Shown here in pieces: positions 1 to 6,926 of a DNA stretch of 10,048 bases. Origin of the DNA: Acidimicrobiia bacterium (GTDB lineage: Bacteria; Actinomycetota; Acidimicrobiia; IMCC26256; BP-133); the NCBI GenBank assembly GCA_025934385.1, contig JAICYE010000049.1:1-10048 (forward strand). Direction: 5' to 3'. Under the pieces are notes generated by a model. It did not search any database. It had not been told where the DNA came from and saw nothing but the letters and a program-made list of their open reading frames with translations. The position numbers and the translations under genes were made by a program. Numbering within the stretch: position 1 is the stretch's first letter; each line of letters starts with the position of its first letter.

Positions 1-59
1 CCAGTGGCGCCGTCGAAGACGACGACGCGTTCGCGCAGAGTGTCAAGGAAGGGGGGCAT
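1..59 (-). CDS. metH: Methionine synthase (B12-dependent), N-terminal fragment
   Basis: Only the first 19 codons and part of the next are inside the window; the gene runs leftward out of it. The ATG is at 59-57 and a GGAG Shine-Dalgarno sequence lies 5 bases upstream. The encoded start includes FLDTLRERVVVFDGATG. This matches the N-terminus of the homocysteine-binding domain of MetH and related homocysteine S-methyltransferases, where a short helix precedes the (V/L)xDGAMGT motif. MetH transfers a methyl group from methyltetrahydrofolate to homocysteine through methylcobalamin. The divergent neighbour is a cobalamin adenosyltransferase, which favours the B12-dependent enzyme. With so few residues, another homocysteine methyltransferase (for example a MetH/MetF-type fusion) cannot be excluded. 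Confidence 0.6.
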   Translation of the reverse strand, partial: MPPFLDTLRERVVVFDGAT

Positions 60-126
60 GGTCGCTCCAGGCTACCGGAGCATCCATGAAAATTTCGATG
101 GGTTGGTCAGTACACTCGGCGTCCGC
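60..126. promoter_or_regulatory. Divergent control region between metH and the adenosyltransferase, with a possible 14-codon leader ORF
   Basis: This 67-base spacer separates the two divergent start codons, so both promoters must lie here or overlap coding DNA. On the plus strand TACACT (111-116) resembles a -10 box and would start transcription almost at the ATG at 127, giving a leaderless or near-leaderless message; no good -35 box is visible. Alternatively a GGAG (77-80) precedes an ATG at 86 that opens a 14-codon frame, MKISMGWSVHSASA. Its TGA (128-130) overlaps the adenosyltransferase ATG, which would allow translational coupling. The spacer is too short for a cobalamin riboswitch and no B12 box is seen. 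Confidence 0.35.
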
Positions 127-678
127 ATGAAGGTCTACACACGCAAGGGCGACGACGGTTCGACCGGCCTGCTCTACGGCTCCCGGGTGGGGAAGGACTC
201 CGCCGGCCCCTCGGCCTACGGCGAGGTCGACGAGGCGGTCTCCGCCCTGGGCCTGGCCCGGGCCGAGACCGAGGCCGGCTCGGAGCTGGGCGAGCTGCTG
301 ATCCGCCTCCAGCGGGAGCTGTTCGTGGCCGGCGCCGAACTGGCCACCGCCCCCGAGAACCGATCCAAGCTGAAACCGGGCATCTCCCTGGTCACGGCCG
401 ACATGGTCACCGCCCTCGAGCCGATCATCGACGACATCACCGCCCGCTACGACCCGCCGCAGGAGTTCGTCCTGCCCGGTGAGAACCGGGTGGCCGCCGC
501 CCTCGACCTGGCCCGCTGCGTCGTCCGCCGGGCCGAGCGGGCAGCCGTGGCCGCCGTCCACGACGGCTGGCTCGACCCCGGTGCCAGCCACGTCGTGCCC
601 TACCTCACCCGCCTGGCCGACCTCGTCTACACCCTGGCCCGCTGGCAGGAAGGCGAGTGGCGGCCCGTCCGCACCTGA
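127..678 (+). CDS. Cob(I)alamin adenosyltransferase, PduO type
   Basis: The protein has 183 residues, normal for PduO-type enzymes, which transfer the adenosyl group of ATP to cob(I)alamin to make adenosylcobalamin in the cytoplasm. The family's N-terminal ATP-binding motif is present as YTRKGDDGSTGLLYGSRVGK (residues 4-23), followed by YGEVDEAVSALG (31-42). The second conserved block is ARCVVRRAERAA (129-140), and the C-terminal helix YLTRLADLVYTLAR (159-172) matches the usual YLNRLSDxLF. I chose ATG 127 because family members begin with M(K/V)xYTRxGD. The frame stays open upstream, with an ATG at 58, but that would add 23 unconserved residues. The usual PGG/PGS before the second motif reads PGEN here, a small deviation. 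The gene probably forms an operon with pepA, 15 bases downstream. Confidence 0.9.
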   Translation: MKVYTRKGDDGSTGLLYGSRVGKDSAGPSAYGEVDEAVSALGLARAETEAGSELGELLIRLQRELFVAGAELATAPENRSKLKPGISLVTADMVTALEPIIDDITARYDPPQEFVLPGENRVAAALDLARCVVRRAERAAVAAVHDGWLDPGASHVVPYLTRLADLVYTLARWQEGEWRPVRT

Positions 679-693
679 GCAAGGAGCCCCCCG

Positions 694-2211
694 ATGCCGA
701 TCACCGCCTCCCAGTCCTCCGCCGCGCCGGCCAAGGTCGACGCCGACGTCCTCGCCGTGCCGGTCTTCGCCGGCCGGGTGCTCGGCCCCGGCGGCAGGGC
801 GCTCGACGCCGCCACCGGCGGGTCGCTGGAGGCGTTCATGACCGAGGCCGGCTTCGAGGGCAAGCCGGAGGAGACGCTGGCGGTCCCGGCCGGGTCGGGG
901 AAAATCGGCGCCAGGGCGGCGGTGCTGGTCGGCCTCGGCGACAAGAAGACGGTCTCGGCCGACCGGCTCCGGCGGGCGGCGGCGGCCGTCGTGCGCCGCA
1001 GCCCCAAGGCCAGGACCGTGGCCACGACGCTGCTCGACACCGTCCCGTCCGGCGGCGACCGGGCCGCCGCCGCCCAGGCTCTGGCCGAGGGGGCGGCGCT
1101 CGGCGCCTACCGGTTCCTGCGCTACAAGCAGAAGTCTGACGCCCCGGCGCTGGAGCGCCTCGTCGTGCTGGGCAAGAAGGACGCCGCCGTGCAGCAGGCC
1201 CTTGACCGGGGCGTGGCCGTGGCCGGGGCGGTGGCCTGGGCCCGCGACCTCGTGAACGAGCCGGCCGGGGCCATGACCCCGACGCAGCTGGCCGAGGAGG
1301 CCCGCCGGGCCGCCGAGCAGGGCGGCTTGAGCATCGAGGTCCTCGACGAAGTGGAGATCGCCAACCAGGGCCTCGGCGGCCTCCTGGGGGTGTCGCTCGG
1401 CTCCGACCAGCCGCCCCGCCTGGTGAAGCTCGTCTACGAGCCGCCGGGCGGCACGGCCCGGGGGACGGTGGCCCTGGTCGGCAAGGGCATCACGTTCGAC
1501 TCCGGCGGCCTGTCGCTCAAGCCGCCGGAGGGCATGGAGACGATGAAGACCGACATGTCGGGGGCGGCGGCGGTCATCGGCGCCATGTCGGTGCTCCGGG
1601 CGGCGGGCGTGCAGAGCCGGGTCATCGGGTTCGTGCCGACCACCGAGAACATGCCGGGCGGACGGGCCATCAAGCCGGGTGACGTCCTCAAGATCCGCAA
1701 CGGGAAGACGGTCGAGGTCCTCAACACCGACGCCGAGGGCCGGCTGATCCTGGCCGACGGGCTGTCGCTGGCCGCCGAGGAGCATCCCGACGCCGTCATC
1801 GACCTGGCCACGCTGACCGGCGCCTGCATGGTGGCGCTCGGCATCAAGGTGGCCGGGCTGATGGGCAACGACGAGCGGTGGAGCGACCAGGTCCGGGCCG
1901 CCGCCGAGCGGGTGGGCGAGCCGGTCTGGCCGCTGCCGCTGCCGCAGGAGTACCGCAAGGACCTCGACTCCGAGATCGCCGACCTCAAGAACATCTCCGG
2001 CACCCGTTACGGCGGGGCGCTCACCGCGGGGCTGTTCCTGTCGGAGTTCACGGGCGACATCCCCTGGGTGCACCTCGACATCGCCGGTCCGGCCCGGGCT
2101 CCGAGCGACGACGGCTACATCGCCAAGGGCGGCACCGGCTTCGGCGTCCGCACGCTGGTCGAGGTGCTGTCGACGTTCGAGAAACCCAAGGTGACGGTCG
2201 GCAGGAAGTAA
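694..2211 (+). CDS. pepA: Leucyl aminopeptidase (M17 family)
   Basis: This 505-residue protein has the full length of M17 leucine aminopeptidases, cytosolic hexameric two-metal enzymes that remove N-terminal residues from peptides in protein and glutathione turnover. The N-terminal macro-like domain covers about residues 1-165 and the catalytic domain the rest. The metal and catalytic residues are visible: K264 and D269 in GKGITFDSGG, K276, D287 in MKTDMSGAA, and D346, E348 and R350 in the family signature NTDAEGRL (344-351). Each lies six residues before its E. coli PepA counterpart. A strong AAGGAG (681-686) sits 7 bases before the ATG. It follows the adenosyltransferase by 15 bases, so the two are likely cotranscribed, although no metabolic link is obvious. 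E. coli PepA also binds DNA; nothing here tests that. Confidence 0.95.
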   Translation: MPITASQSSAAPAKVDADVLAVPVFAGRVLGPGGRALDAATGGSLEAFMTEAGFEGKPEETLAVPAGSGKIGARAAVLVGLGDKKTVSADRLRRAAAAVVRRSPKARTVATTLLDTVPSGGDRAAAAQALAEGAALGAYRFLRYKQKSDAPALERLVVLGKKDAAVQQALDRGVAVAGAVAWARDLVNEPAGAMTPTQLAEEARRAAEQGGLSIEVLDEVEIANQGLGGLLGVSLGSDQPPRLVKLVYEPPGGTARGTVALVGKGITFDSGGLSLKPPEGMETMKTDMSGAAAVIGAMSVLRAAGVQSRVIGFVPTTENMPGGRAIKPGDVLKIRNGKTVEVLNTDAEGRLILADGLSLAAEEHPDAVIDLATLTGACMVALGIKVAGLMGNDERWSDQVRAAAERVGEPVWPLPLPQEYRKDLDSEIADLKNISGTRYGGALTAGLFLSEFTGDIPWVHLDIAGPARAPSDDGYIAKGGTGFGVRTLVEVLSTFEKPKVTVGRK

Positions 2212-2260
2212 CCTTTTCCGATCGCACCCACCCCGGGCGCGCCGGCGAGTTGCTCTTGGG

Positions 2261-3277
2261 ATGGCCAACAACGTCGTTCTCGTCGCAGTCGGCTGCCTGA
2301 CCGGTGTCCTGGCCGGGATGCTCGGCGCCGGCGGCGGGTTCGCCACCGTGGCCCTCCTGCTGGCCGCCGGTGCCACGCCCCATGTGGCCGTGGGCACCGC
2401 GCTCGTCTACATGATGGTGATGGGCGGCTGGGGGGCGTTCGTGCACGTCCACCTGCGGTCGGTGGACCGGCGCCTGGCGGTGGCGATCGGCTCGGCGGCG
2501 GCCATCTCGGCGCTGGTCGGAGCCCAGATCGCCGAAACGCTGTCGGGCCGCGACCTCGCCCTGGCCCTGGCGCTGTTCACCGCCTGCGTGTCGGGCATCT
2601 CGCTGGCCTGGCCGCAGACCCGCCGTCCGGTGGTGCTGCCGGAGGACACGGCCGAGGGCGCCAGCGCCAGCGACGCCGGCCCCAGCGACGCCGGTGGTGG
2701 TGGCGCCGACCGCGGTGGCGCCGATCGTGGTGACCCCGGCCGTGGTGGCGCCGGCGGCCACGAACCGGCCGAGCCGGCTTCGCCGGCGGCGGTCGCGGGC
2801 CGGTTCGCCTACAAGCCCCTGAGGGACGCGCTGCGGCCGGCCATGACCGGTCCCCGGCCGGTGACGGCCGTTCCCGCCGGGGCGACGGCCGGGCCGAACG
2901 CCTCGAAGGCCCCGCTCGGCGGCGCCGTCGTCGGCGGGTCGATCATCGGCCTGCTCAAAGGGCTCTTCGGCGTGGGCGGCGCCTTCCTCATCGTGCCGGT
3001 GATGTCCCGGGCCGGCCGGGTCCCCCGCGACGTCGCCGTCGGCAGTTCGCTGTTCGCCATCCTCGTGGCCAGCCTCGTGGCCGCCCTGCGGCACTGGACG
3101 CTGGGCAACGTCGACGGCAGCGACCTCCTGGCGCTCGTGCCCGGCGGGCTGTTCGGCTCCTTCGTCGGCGCCCGGGCCGCCCGGTCGATGTCGCCGGCGT
3201 CGATCCGGCGGGTGTTCCTGGCCGTGATGGCCTCCTCGACGGTCTACCTGGTCCTCTTCCGCTCGGCCTACAAGTAG
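2261..3277 (+). CDS. TauE/SafE family membrane permease (sulfite exporter-like)
   Basis: This is a 338-residue polytopic inner-membrane protein of the TauE/SafE (former DUF81) family, whose members are proposed to move sulfite, sulfonates or other organic anions. The two homologous halves each open with the expected glycine-rich helix: GVLAGMLGAGGGF (residues 15-27) and GLLKGLFGVGGAFLIVPVM (230-248). Hydrophobic segments span about 3-60, 72-118, 220-247, 257-275, 287-305 and 316-334. The halves are joined by an unusually long hydrophilic loop (about 120-217), rich in Gly, Ala, Asp, Ser and Pro, encoded partly by simple-sequence DNA. No strong Shine-Dalgarno sequence precedes the ATG, which starts 49 bases after pepA stops. 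Reverse-strand hits to a shadow frame were ignored. The substrate cannot be read from the sequence. The nearby rhodanese-MoeB gene is on the other strand, so a sulfur role is only suggestive. Confidence 0.85.
   Translation: MANNVVLVAVGCLTGVLAGMLGAGGGFATVALLLAAGATPHVAVGTALVYMMVMGGWGAFVHVHLRSVDRRLAVAIGSAAAISALVGAQIAETLSGRDLALALALFTACVSGISLAWPQTRRPVVLPEDTAEGASASDAGPSDAGGGGADRGGADRGDPGRGGAGGHEPAEPASPAAVAGRFAYKPLRDALRPAMTGPRPVTAVPAGATAGPNASKAPLGGAVVGGSIIGLLKGLFGVGGAFLIVPVMSRAGRVPRDVAVGSSLFAILVASLVAALRHWTLGNVDGSDLLALVPGGLFGSFVGARAARSMSPASIRRVFLAVMASSTVYLVLFRSAYK
2660..2760. repeat. Degenerate GC-rich simple repeats inside the permease loop
   Basis: Short imperfect units such as CCAGCGACGCCGG (seen twice) and GGTGGCGCCGA-like blocks follow each other within the coding region and encode SDAG and GGADRG repeats (residues about 136-166). 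This stretch of the permease lies between its two membrane halves. It looks like slippage-expanded linker DNA and keeps the reading frame. Confidence 0.6.
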
Positions 3278-3282
3278 CGCTT

Positions 3283-3300
3283 CGCCCGGCCGAGCGGGCG
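3283..3300 (+). terminator. GC-rich hairpin after the permease gene
   Basis: A perfect 6-bp stem, CGCCCG (3283-3288) with CGGGCG (3295-3300), closes a 6-base loop 5 bases after the permease stop codon. No T-run follows, so this would be a U-less or weak terminator of the kind often proposed in high-GC bacteria. Its position at the end of the forward gene block is the main support. Confidence 0.45.
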
Positions 3301-3539
3301 GCGACCTGGGCGGTACGGCCCGGTTTGGGGCGAGACGCGCCCGGTCGATGACGACATCAAGGGCGCCAAGGGAAGGAAGGCCCCGCAACGGGGTCGAACC
3401 TCACGACCGACGCCGAAGGTGCGTTTTCCCCGGACGTTGGTCGCGACTTCCGAGTACCGGCTCGGAACCGGTTCGTGCACCGGTCACGAGACCCCGTTCG
3501 GCCGTCGCGGCTGGGCCGGCGATCTGAACCGAGGTGACC
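3301..3539 (+). other. Hairpin-rich leader upstream of the phosphoesterase gene
   Basis: This gap of about 240 bases contains no convincing gene. Several inverted repeats follow one another: CCCCG-CAA-CGGGG (3381-3393); GGTCG with CGACC (3392-3408), which shares bases with the first and so excludes it; CCGAG with CTCGG (3450-3465); and TCGTG with CACGA around 3473-3489. The gene's Shine-Dalgarno sequence GAGG is at 3531-3534. No known riboswitch class is recognised. A structured 5' untranslated region is possible, but stems this short arise readily in GC-rich DNA. Confidence 0.3.
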
Positions 3540-6500
3540 ATGATGTGGAAACGACTGGCCGTCGCCGCCTGCGCCGTGCTCCTGGCCGCCGGCTACCCGC
3601 TGGCCCTGTCGGCCGGGCCGGCCGCCGCCCAGCCCGGCTCGTTCACCTTCGACGCCGCCGGTGACTTCGCGGCCAACTCCAACACCAGCGCCGTCCTCAA
3701 CGCCGTACCGGGGTCGGGAGCCGACTTCATGCTCGCCGTCGGCGACCTCAGCTACAACGAGGTGACGCCGGAGTCGGCGTGGTGCAACTTCGTGACGAGC
3801 CGGGTCGGGGCGACGTTCCCGTTCGAACTGCTGGCCGGTAACCACGAGGACGACGGCCCGCACGGGCTCATCAGCAACTTCGCCGCCTGCCTCCCCGACC
3901 GGCTGGGCAACATCACCGGCAGCTACGCCAAGGAGTACTACTTCGACTACCCGGCCTCGTCGCCGCTGGCCCGGTTCATCAACATCTCGCCCAACCTGAC
4001 CTTCCCCGGCGACGGCACCTACCAGTACACGGTGGGGAACGCCCACTACACGTGGCTGTCCAACGCCATCGATTCCGCCCGGGCGGCCGGGATTTCCTGG
4101 GTGATCGTCTCGACGCACGAGAACTGCATCAAGGCCGGGTCCAGCGCCTGCGAGATCGGCACCGACCTGCAGAACCTCCTTGTCGGCAAGAAGGTCGACC
4201 TCGTCCTGCAGGGCCACACCCACACTTACCAGCGCAGCAAGCAGCTGGCCCTCGGGCCGGCGTGCCCGTCGGTCACCAACACCGCCTTCGACGCCGACTG
4301 CGTTGTCAACGACGGCTCCACCGGCAACTACACCAAGGGTGCCGGGCAGGTCCTGGTCATCAGCGGGACGGGCGGTGAAGGGATGGGATCGGTCACCACG
4401 TCCGACCCCGACGCCAAGTACTTCGCCAAGCTCGTCACCAGTGCCGACGCCCACAGCTTCGGCTTCACCAAGTTCACCGTGAGCGCCACACAGCTGAGCG
4501 CCCAGTACGTCGCCGCCACCGGCAGCTTCCGCGATGCGTTCACCATCGGTACGCCCTCGGGCGATCAGGCCCCCACGGCGGTCGGTTCCACGCTGACCAC
4601 GGCGCAGAACACGCCGTTGCCGGTGACGTTGCAGGCGACGGATCCGGACGCGGCCGATTGCGAATTGGCGTTCTCCGTGGTGACCCCGCCGGCCCACGGC
4701 ACGCTCTCGGTGTTGTCGAACCAGGCCTGCGTGGCCGGCACGCCGAACCACGACAGCGCCACGGCCACGTACACGCCCGATACCGGGTTCAACGGGACGG
4801 ACAGCTTCACGTTCAAGGCCGACGACGGCACGCTCGGCTCGAACACCGCCACGGTGTCGATGACGGTGGGGACGCCGCCGCCGCCCCCGCCCGGAATCAC
4901 GTTCCGGTCGGCGACGTCGAGCCAGAACCCGACGGCCACAACGCTGACCATCAACCGGCCGGCGAACGTGGTGGCCGGTGACGTGATGGTGGCCGGGATC
5001 GGCATACGGGGCGCGCCGTCGATCACGGCGCCGGCGGGCTGGAACCTCGTCCGGACCGACGCCGCCGGGACGTACACCACCCAGGCGATCTACGACCGGG
5101 TGGTGACCGCCTCGGAACCGGCGTCCTACACCTGGTCGTTCTCCAAGTCGGTGCCGGCCGCCGGCGGCATCTCGGACTACCAGGGCGTGAACACCGCCGC
5201 TCCGGTCAACGTGTCGGCCGGGACGGGGACGAACTCCAACACGACGTCGATCCTGGCGCCGTCGGTCACGACCACGGTGGCCGGCGCCGAGGTGGTCGGT
5301 TTCTTCTCGATCGGGGGCGGCAACTCGATCACGCCGCCGGCGGGGATGACGGAGCGCGGTGAGGCCAGTTCGACGGCCGGGTCGAGCCATGTGACCTGGG
5401 AGGGTTCCGATTTCACCCAGTCGACGGCGGGGGCCACTGGGACCAGGACGGCCACGGCGGGCGTGGCTCATCCGAATGTCGGTGCTCTTGTTGCGTTGAC
5501 GCCGGGGGCGCCGGCGGCCAATCAGGCGCCGGTGGCGTCGGCTGCTTCGGCGACGACGGCGGAGGGCGCAGCGGTTCCGGTGGCGTTGCTGGCGGCTGAT
5601 GCCGATACCTGTGAGCTGGCGTTCTCGGTGGTGAGCCCGCCGGCTCACGGGTCGCTGTCGGCCCTGTCGGCTCAGCCGTGTGTGCCGGGGTCCCCGAATC
5701 ACGACAGTGCCACGGTGATGTATTCGCCGGATGCCGGGTTCACCGGGACGGATGGTTTCACGTTCAAGGCCAGCGACGGCGGGCTGGATTCGAACACGGC
5801 CACGGCGACGGTGACGGTGACGCCGCCGGGCAACGTGGCGCCCACCGCGGTGGCCGTTACGGTGGCGACGCCGGCGGGCGTGGCGTTGCCGGTGACGTTG
5901 CAGGCGACGGATGCCGATAACTGTGAGCTGGCCTTCTCGGTGGTGACCCCACCGGCCCATGGAATGCTGTCGTCGTTGGCGGACCAGGCCTGTGTGGCTG
6001 GTTCGCCGAACCACGACAGTGCCACGGTGATGTACACGCCGACCGCCGGGTTCAACGGGACGGACAGTTTCACGTTCAAGGCCAACGACGGCACGGTCGA
6101 TTCGAATACGGCCACGGTGACGATCACGGTGGGGACGGCGCCGGCGGGGATCACGTTCCGGTCGGCCAGTTCGGCCCAGAATCCGACGGCCACGACGTTG
6201 ACGATCAACCGGCCGGGCGGTGTGGTGGCCGGTGACGTGATGGTGGCCGGGATCGGCATCCGGGGCGCGCCGACGGTGGCGACCCCGGCCGGATGGACGC
6301 TGATCCGCACGGACGCGGCCGGGACGTACACCACCCAGGCGCTGTACTACCGGGTGGCCACGGCGTCGGAACCGGCGTCCTACACCTGGTCGTTCTCCAA
6401 GTCGGTGCCGGCCGCCGGCGGGATCTCCGCCTACCAGGGCGTGGACACCACCACCCCGGTCGGCGTGTCGGGCGCCACCGGCCAGAACTCCAACACGACA

Positions 6501-6764
6501 TCGATCGTGGCGCCGTCGGTCACCACCACCGTGGCCGGGGCCGAGGTCATCGGGTTCTTCTCCATCGGCGGCGGCAACTCGATCACACCACCGGCGGGCA
6601 TGACCGAGCGGAGCGAGGCCAGCTCCACCGCCGGCTCCAACCACGTCACCTGGGAAACCTCCGACTTCAGCCAGACGACCGCCGGAGCCACCGGGACCAA
6701 GACCGCCACCGCCACCAACCCCCACCCCAACGTCGGCGCCCTCGTCGTCCTCGTCCCCGCCTAG
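3540..6764 (+). CDS. Secreted purple-acid-phosphatase-like metallophosphoesterase with repeated beta domains
   Basis: The 1074-residue product starts with a signal peptide (K4-R5, hydrophobic 6-25, likely cleavage after AAA at 28-30). Residues about 31-341 form a calcineurin-like phosphoesterase domain with all five purple acid phosphatase motifs: GDFA (D42), GDLSY (D69, Y72), GNHE (N101, H102), VSTH (H193) and GHTH (H226, H228). It should be an exported dinuclear-metal phosphomonoesterase or phosphodiesterase. The rest is modular: an Ig/cadherin-like domain (342-445), a proline linker, a 205-residue beta-rich domain (452-656), two more Ig-like domains (661-763, 765-869), and a second copy of the 205-residue domain (870-1074). 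Each Ig-like domain keeps two Cys about 22 residues apart (C374 and C397 in the first), fitting a disulfide outside the cell. Starts at GTG 3534 or ATG 3543 are also possible; GAGG at 3531-3534 suits ATG 3540 or 3543. There is no sortase motif or C-terminal membrane anchor, so it is probably secreted or bound to the wall non-covalently. Confidence 0.88.
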   Translation: MMWKRLAVAACAVLLAAGYPLALSAGPAAAQPGSFTFDAAGDFAANSNTSAVLNAVPGSGADFMLAVGDLSYNEVTPESAWCNFVTSRVGATFPFELLAGNHEDDGPHGLISNFAACLPDRLGNITGSYAKEYYFDYPASSPLARFINISPNLTFPGDGTYQYTVGNAHYTWLSNAIDSARAAGISWVIVSTHENCIKAGSSACEIGTDLQNLLVGKKVDLVLQGHTHTYQRSKQLALGPACPSVTNTAFDADCVVNDGSTGNYTKGAGQVLVISGTGGEGMGSVTTSDPDAKYFAKLVTSADAHSFGFTKFTVSATQLSAQYVAATGSFRDAFTIGTPSGDQAPTAVGSTLTTAQNTPLPVTLQATDPDAADCELAFSVVTPPAHGTLSVLSNQACVAGTPNHDSATATYTPDTGFNGTDSFTFKADDGTLGSNTATVSMTVGTPPPPPPGITFRSATSSQNPTATTLTINRPANVVAGDVMVAGIGIRGAPSITAPAGWNLVRTDAAGTYTTQAIYDRVVTASEPASYTWSFSKSVPAAGGISDYQGVNTAAPVNVSAGTGTNSNTTSILAPSVTTTVAGAEVVGFFSIGGGNSITPPAGMTERGEASSTAGSSHVTWEGSDFTQSTAGATGTRTATAGVAHPNVGALVALTPGAPAANQAPVASAASATTAEGAAVPVALLAADADTCELAFSVVSPPAHGSLSALSAQPCVPGSPNHDSATVMYSPDAGFTGTDGFTFKASDGGLDSNTATATVTVTPPGNVAPTAVAVTVATPAGVALPVTLQATDADNCELAFSVVTPPAHGMLSSLADQACVAGSPNHDSATVMYTPTAGFNGTDSFTFKANDGTVDSNTATVTITVGTAPAGITFRSASSAQNPTATTLTINRPGGVVAGDVMVAGIGIRGAPTVATPAGWTLIRTDAAGTYTTQALYYRVATASEPASYTWSFSKSVPAAGGISAYQGVDTTTPVGVSGATGQNSNTTSIVAPSVTTTVAGAEVIGFFSIGGGNSITPPAGMTERSEASSTAGSNHVTWETSDFSQTTAGATGTKTATATNPHPNVGALVVLVPA
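4563..4874 (+). repeat. Ig/cadherin-like domain, copy 1 of 3
   Basis: Encodes residues 342-445 of the phosphoesterase. It shares with copies 2 and 3 the order CELAFSVV, PPAHG, a second Cys, PNHDSAT, Y(T/S)P, GF(N/T)GTD, FTFKA and DG, typical of tandem bacterial Ig-like/cadherin-like domains that space enzymes from the cell surface. Confidence 0.8.
4893..5507 (+). repeat. 205-residue beta-rich domain, copy 1 of 2
   Basis: Encodes residues 452-656, starting GITFRSA and containing AGDVMVAGIGIRGAP, PAGW, SYTWSFSKSVPAAGGIS, YQGV and ITPPAGMTER. It is the same length as copy 2 (6147-6761) and differs at about 35 of 205 residues by eye, so the duplication is recent or kept alike by gene conversion. 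The pattern resembles secreted beta-sandwich modules of bacterial surface proteins; I cannot name the family with certainty. Confidence 0.8.
5520..5828 (+). repeat. Ig/cadherin-like domain, copy 2 of 3
   Basis: Encodes residues 661-763, with the same Cys pair and PPAHG, PNHDSAT and FTFKA landmarks as copies 1 and 3. It begins with NQAPVASAAS. Codons here end in T more often than in the flanking catalytic domain. Confidence 0.8.
5832..6146 (+). repeat. Ig/cadherin-like domain, copy 3 of 3
   Basis: Encodes residues 765-869, beginning NVAPTAVAVT and ending at the short linker before the second 205-residue domain. It follows copy 2 directly, so this module was duplicated in tandem without an intervening 205-residue domain. 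Confidence 0.8.
6147..6761 (+). repeat. 205-residue beta-rich domain, copy 2 of 2
   Basis: Encodes residues 870-1074 and ends the protein. It aligns without gaps to copy 1 (4893-5507) over the full length. Confidence 0.8.
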
Positions 6765-6926
6765 GAATCAGCTGGGAAGAACGTTTTCGGAGCGTTAAGG
6801 ACACGCGAAACCTTCCGGCCCGAAAGGTCCGAACAGCCCCAAAGCCGCGTTCTCGCCTGGACAGGGCAGGTCCCATTCCGGACAGTGGCGTACCGAAGGT
6901 TCGAACGCTGCGTGGGAGGGACCTGA
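6765..6926 (+). other. Intergenic spacer after the phosphoesterase gene
   Basis: These 162 bases hold no gene I can support. There is a 5-bp stem ACCTT/AAGGT (about 6809-6827) with a 9-base loop and no T-run, which may be a weak terminator. AGAACG (6778-6783) and CGTTCT (6849-6854) could pair around it. A TTCGAA palindrome lies at 6900-6905. The Shine-Dalgarno sequence for the next gene, GGGAGGG, is at 6914-6920. No clear promoter boxes are visible. Confidence 0.3.

Noticed and set aside
58..126. An upstream start (ATG 58) for the adenosyltransferase
   Set aside because: It would add 23 residues not seen in the family and overlap the metH start codon; MKVYTRKGDDG at 127 matches the family's N-terminus.
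43..2397. A 784-codon minus-strand open frame across the adenosyltransferase and pepA
   Set aside because: It is antisense to two well-supported enzymes, rich in low-complexity Gly/Arg/His, and is the usual mirror frame of high-GC genes.
3388..3400. GGTTCGACCCCG (minus strand) resembling a tRNA T-arm
   Set aside because: The flanking bases cannot form a 5-bp T-stem and no acceptor, D or anticodon stems fit.
3561..3572. VAAC at residues 8-11 of the phosphoesterase as a lipobox
   Set aside because: It is too close to the N-terminus, with the hydrophobic core after the Cys, whereas AAA at 28-30 fits an ordinary signal peptidase site.
3357..6725. A 1122-codon minus-strand open frame opposite the phosphoesterase
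   Set aside because: The composition is Arg/Gly/His-rich with no domain, while the forward frame has a signal peptide and all phosphatase motifs. The repeats it shows mirror the forward repeats.
6882..6889. A GCCACTGT (minus strand) resembling the B12 box of cobalamin riboswitches
   Set aside because: The other conserved riboswitch elements are missing around it, and it lies within a forward-strand spacer rather than before a minus-strand gene.
6900..6905. TTCGAA palindrome as a LexA/SOS box
   Set aside because: It is a bare 6-base palindrome without the spaced TCGAAC-N4-GTTCGA form.
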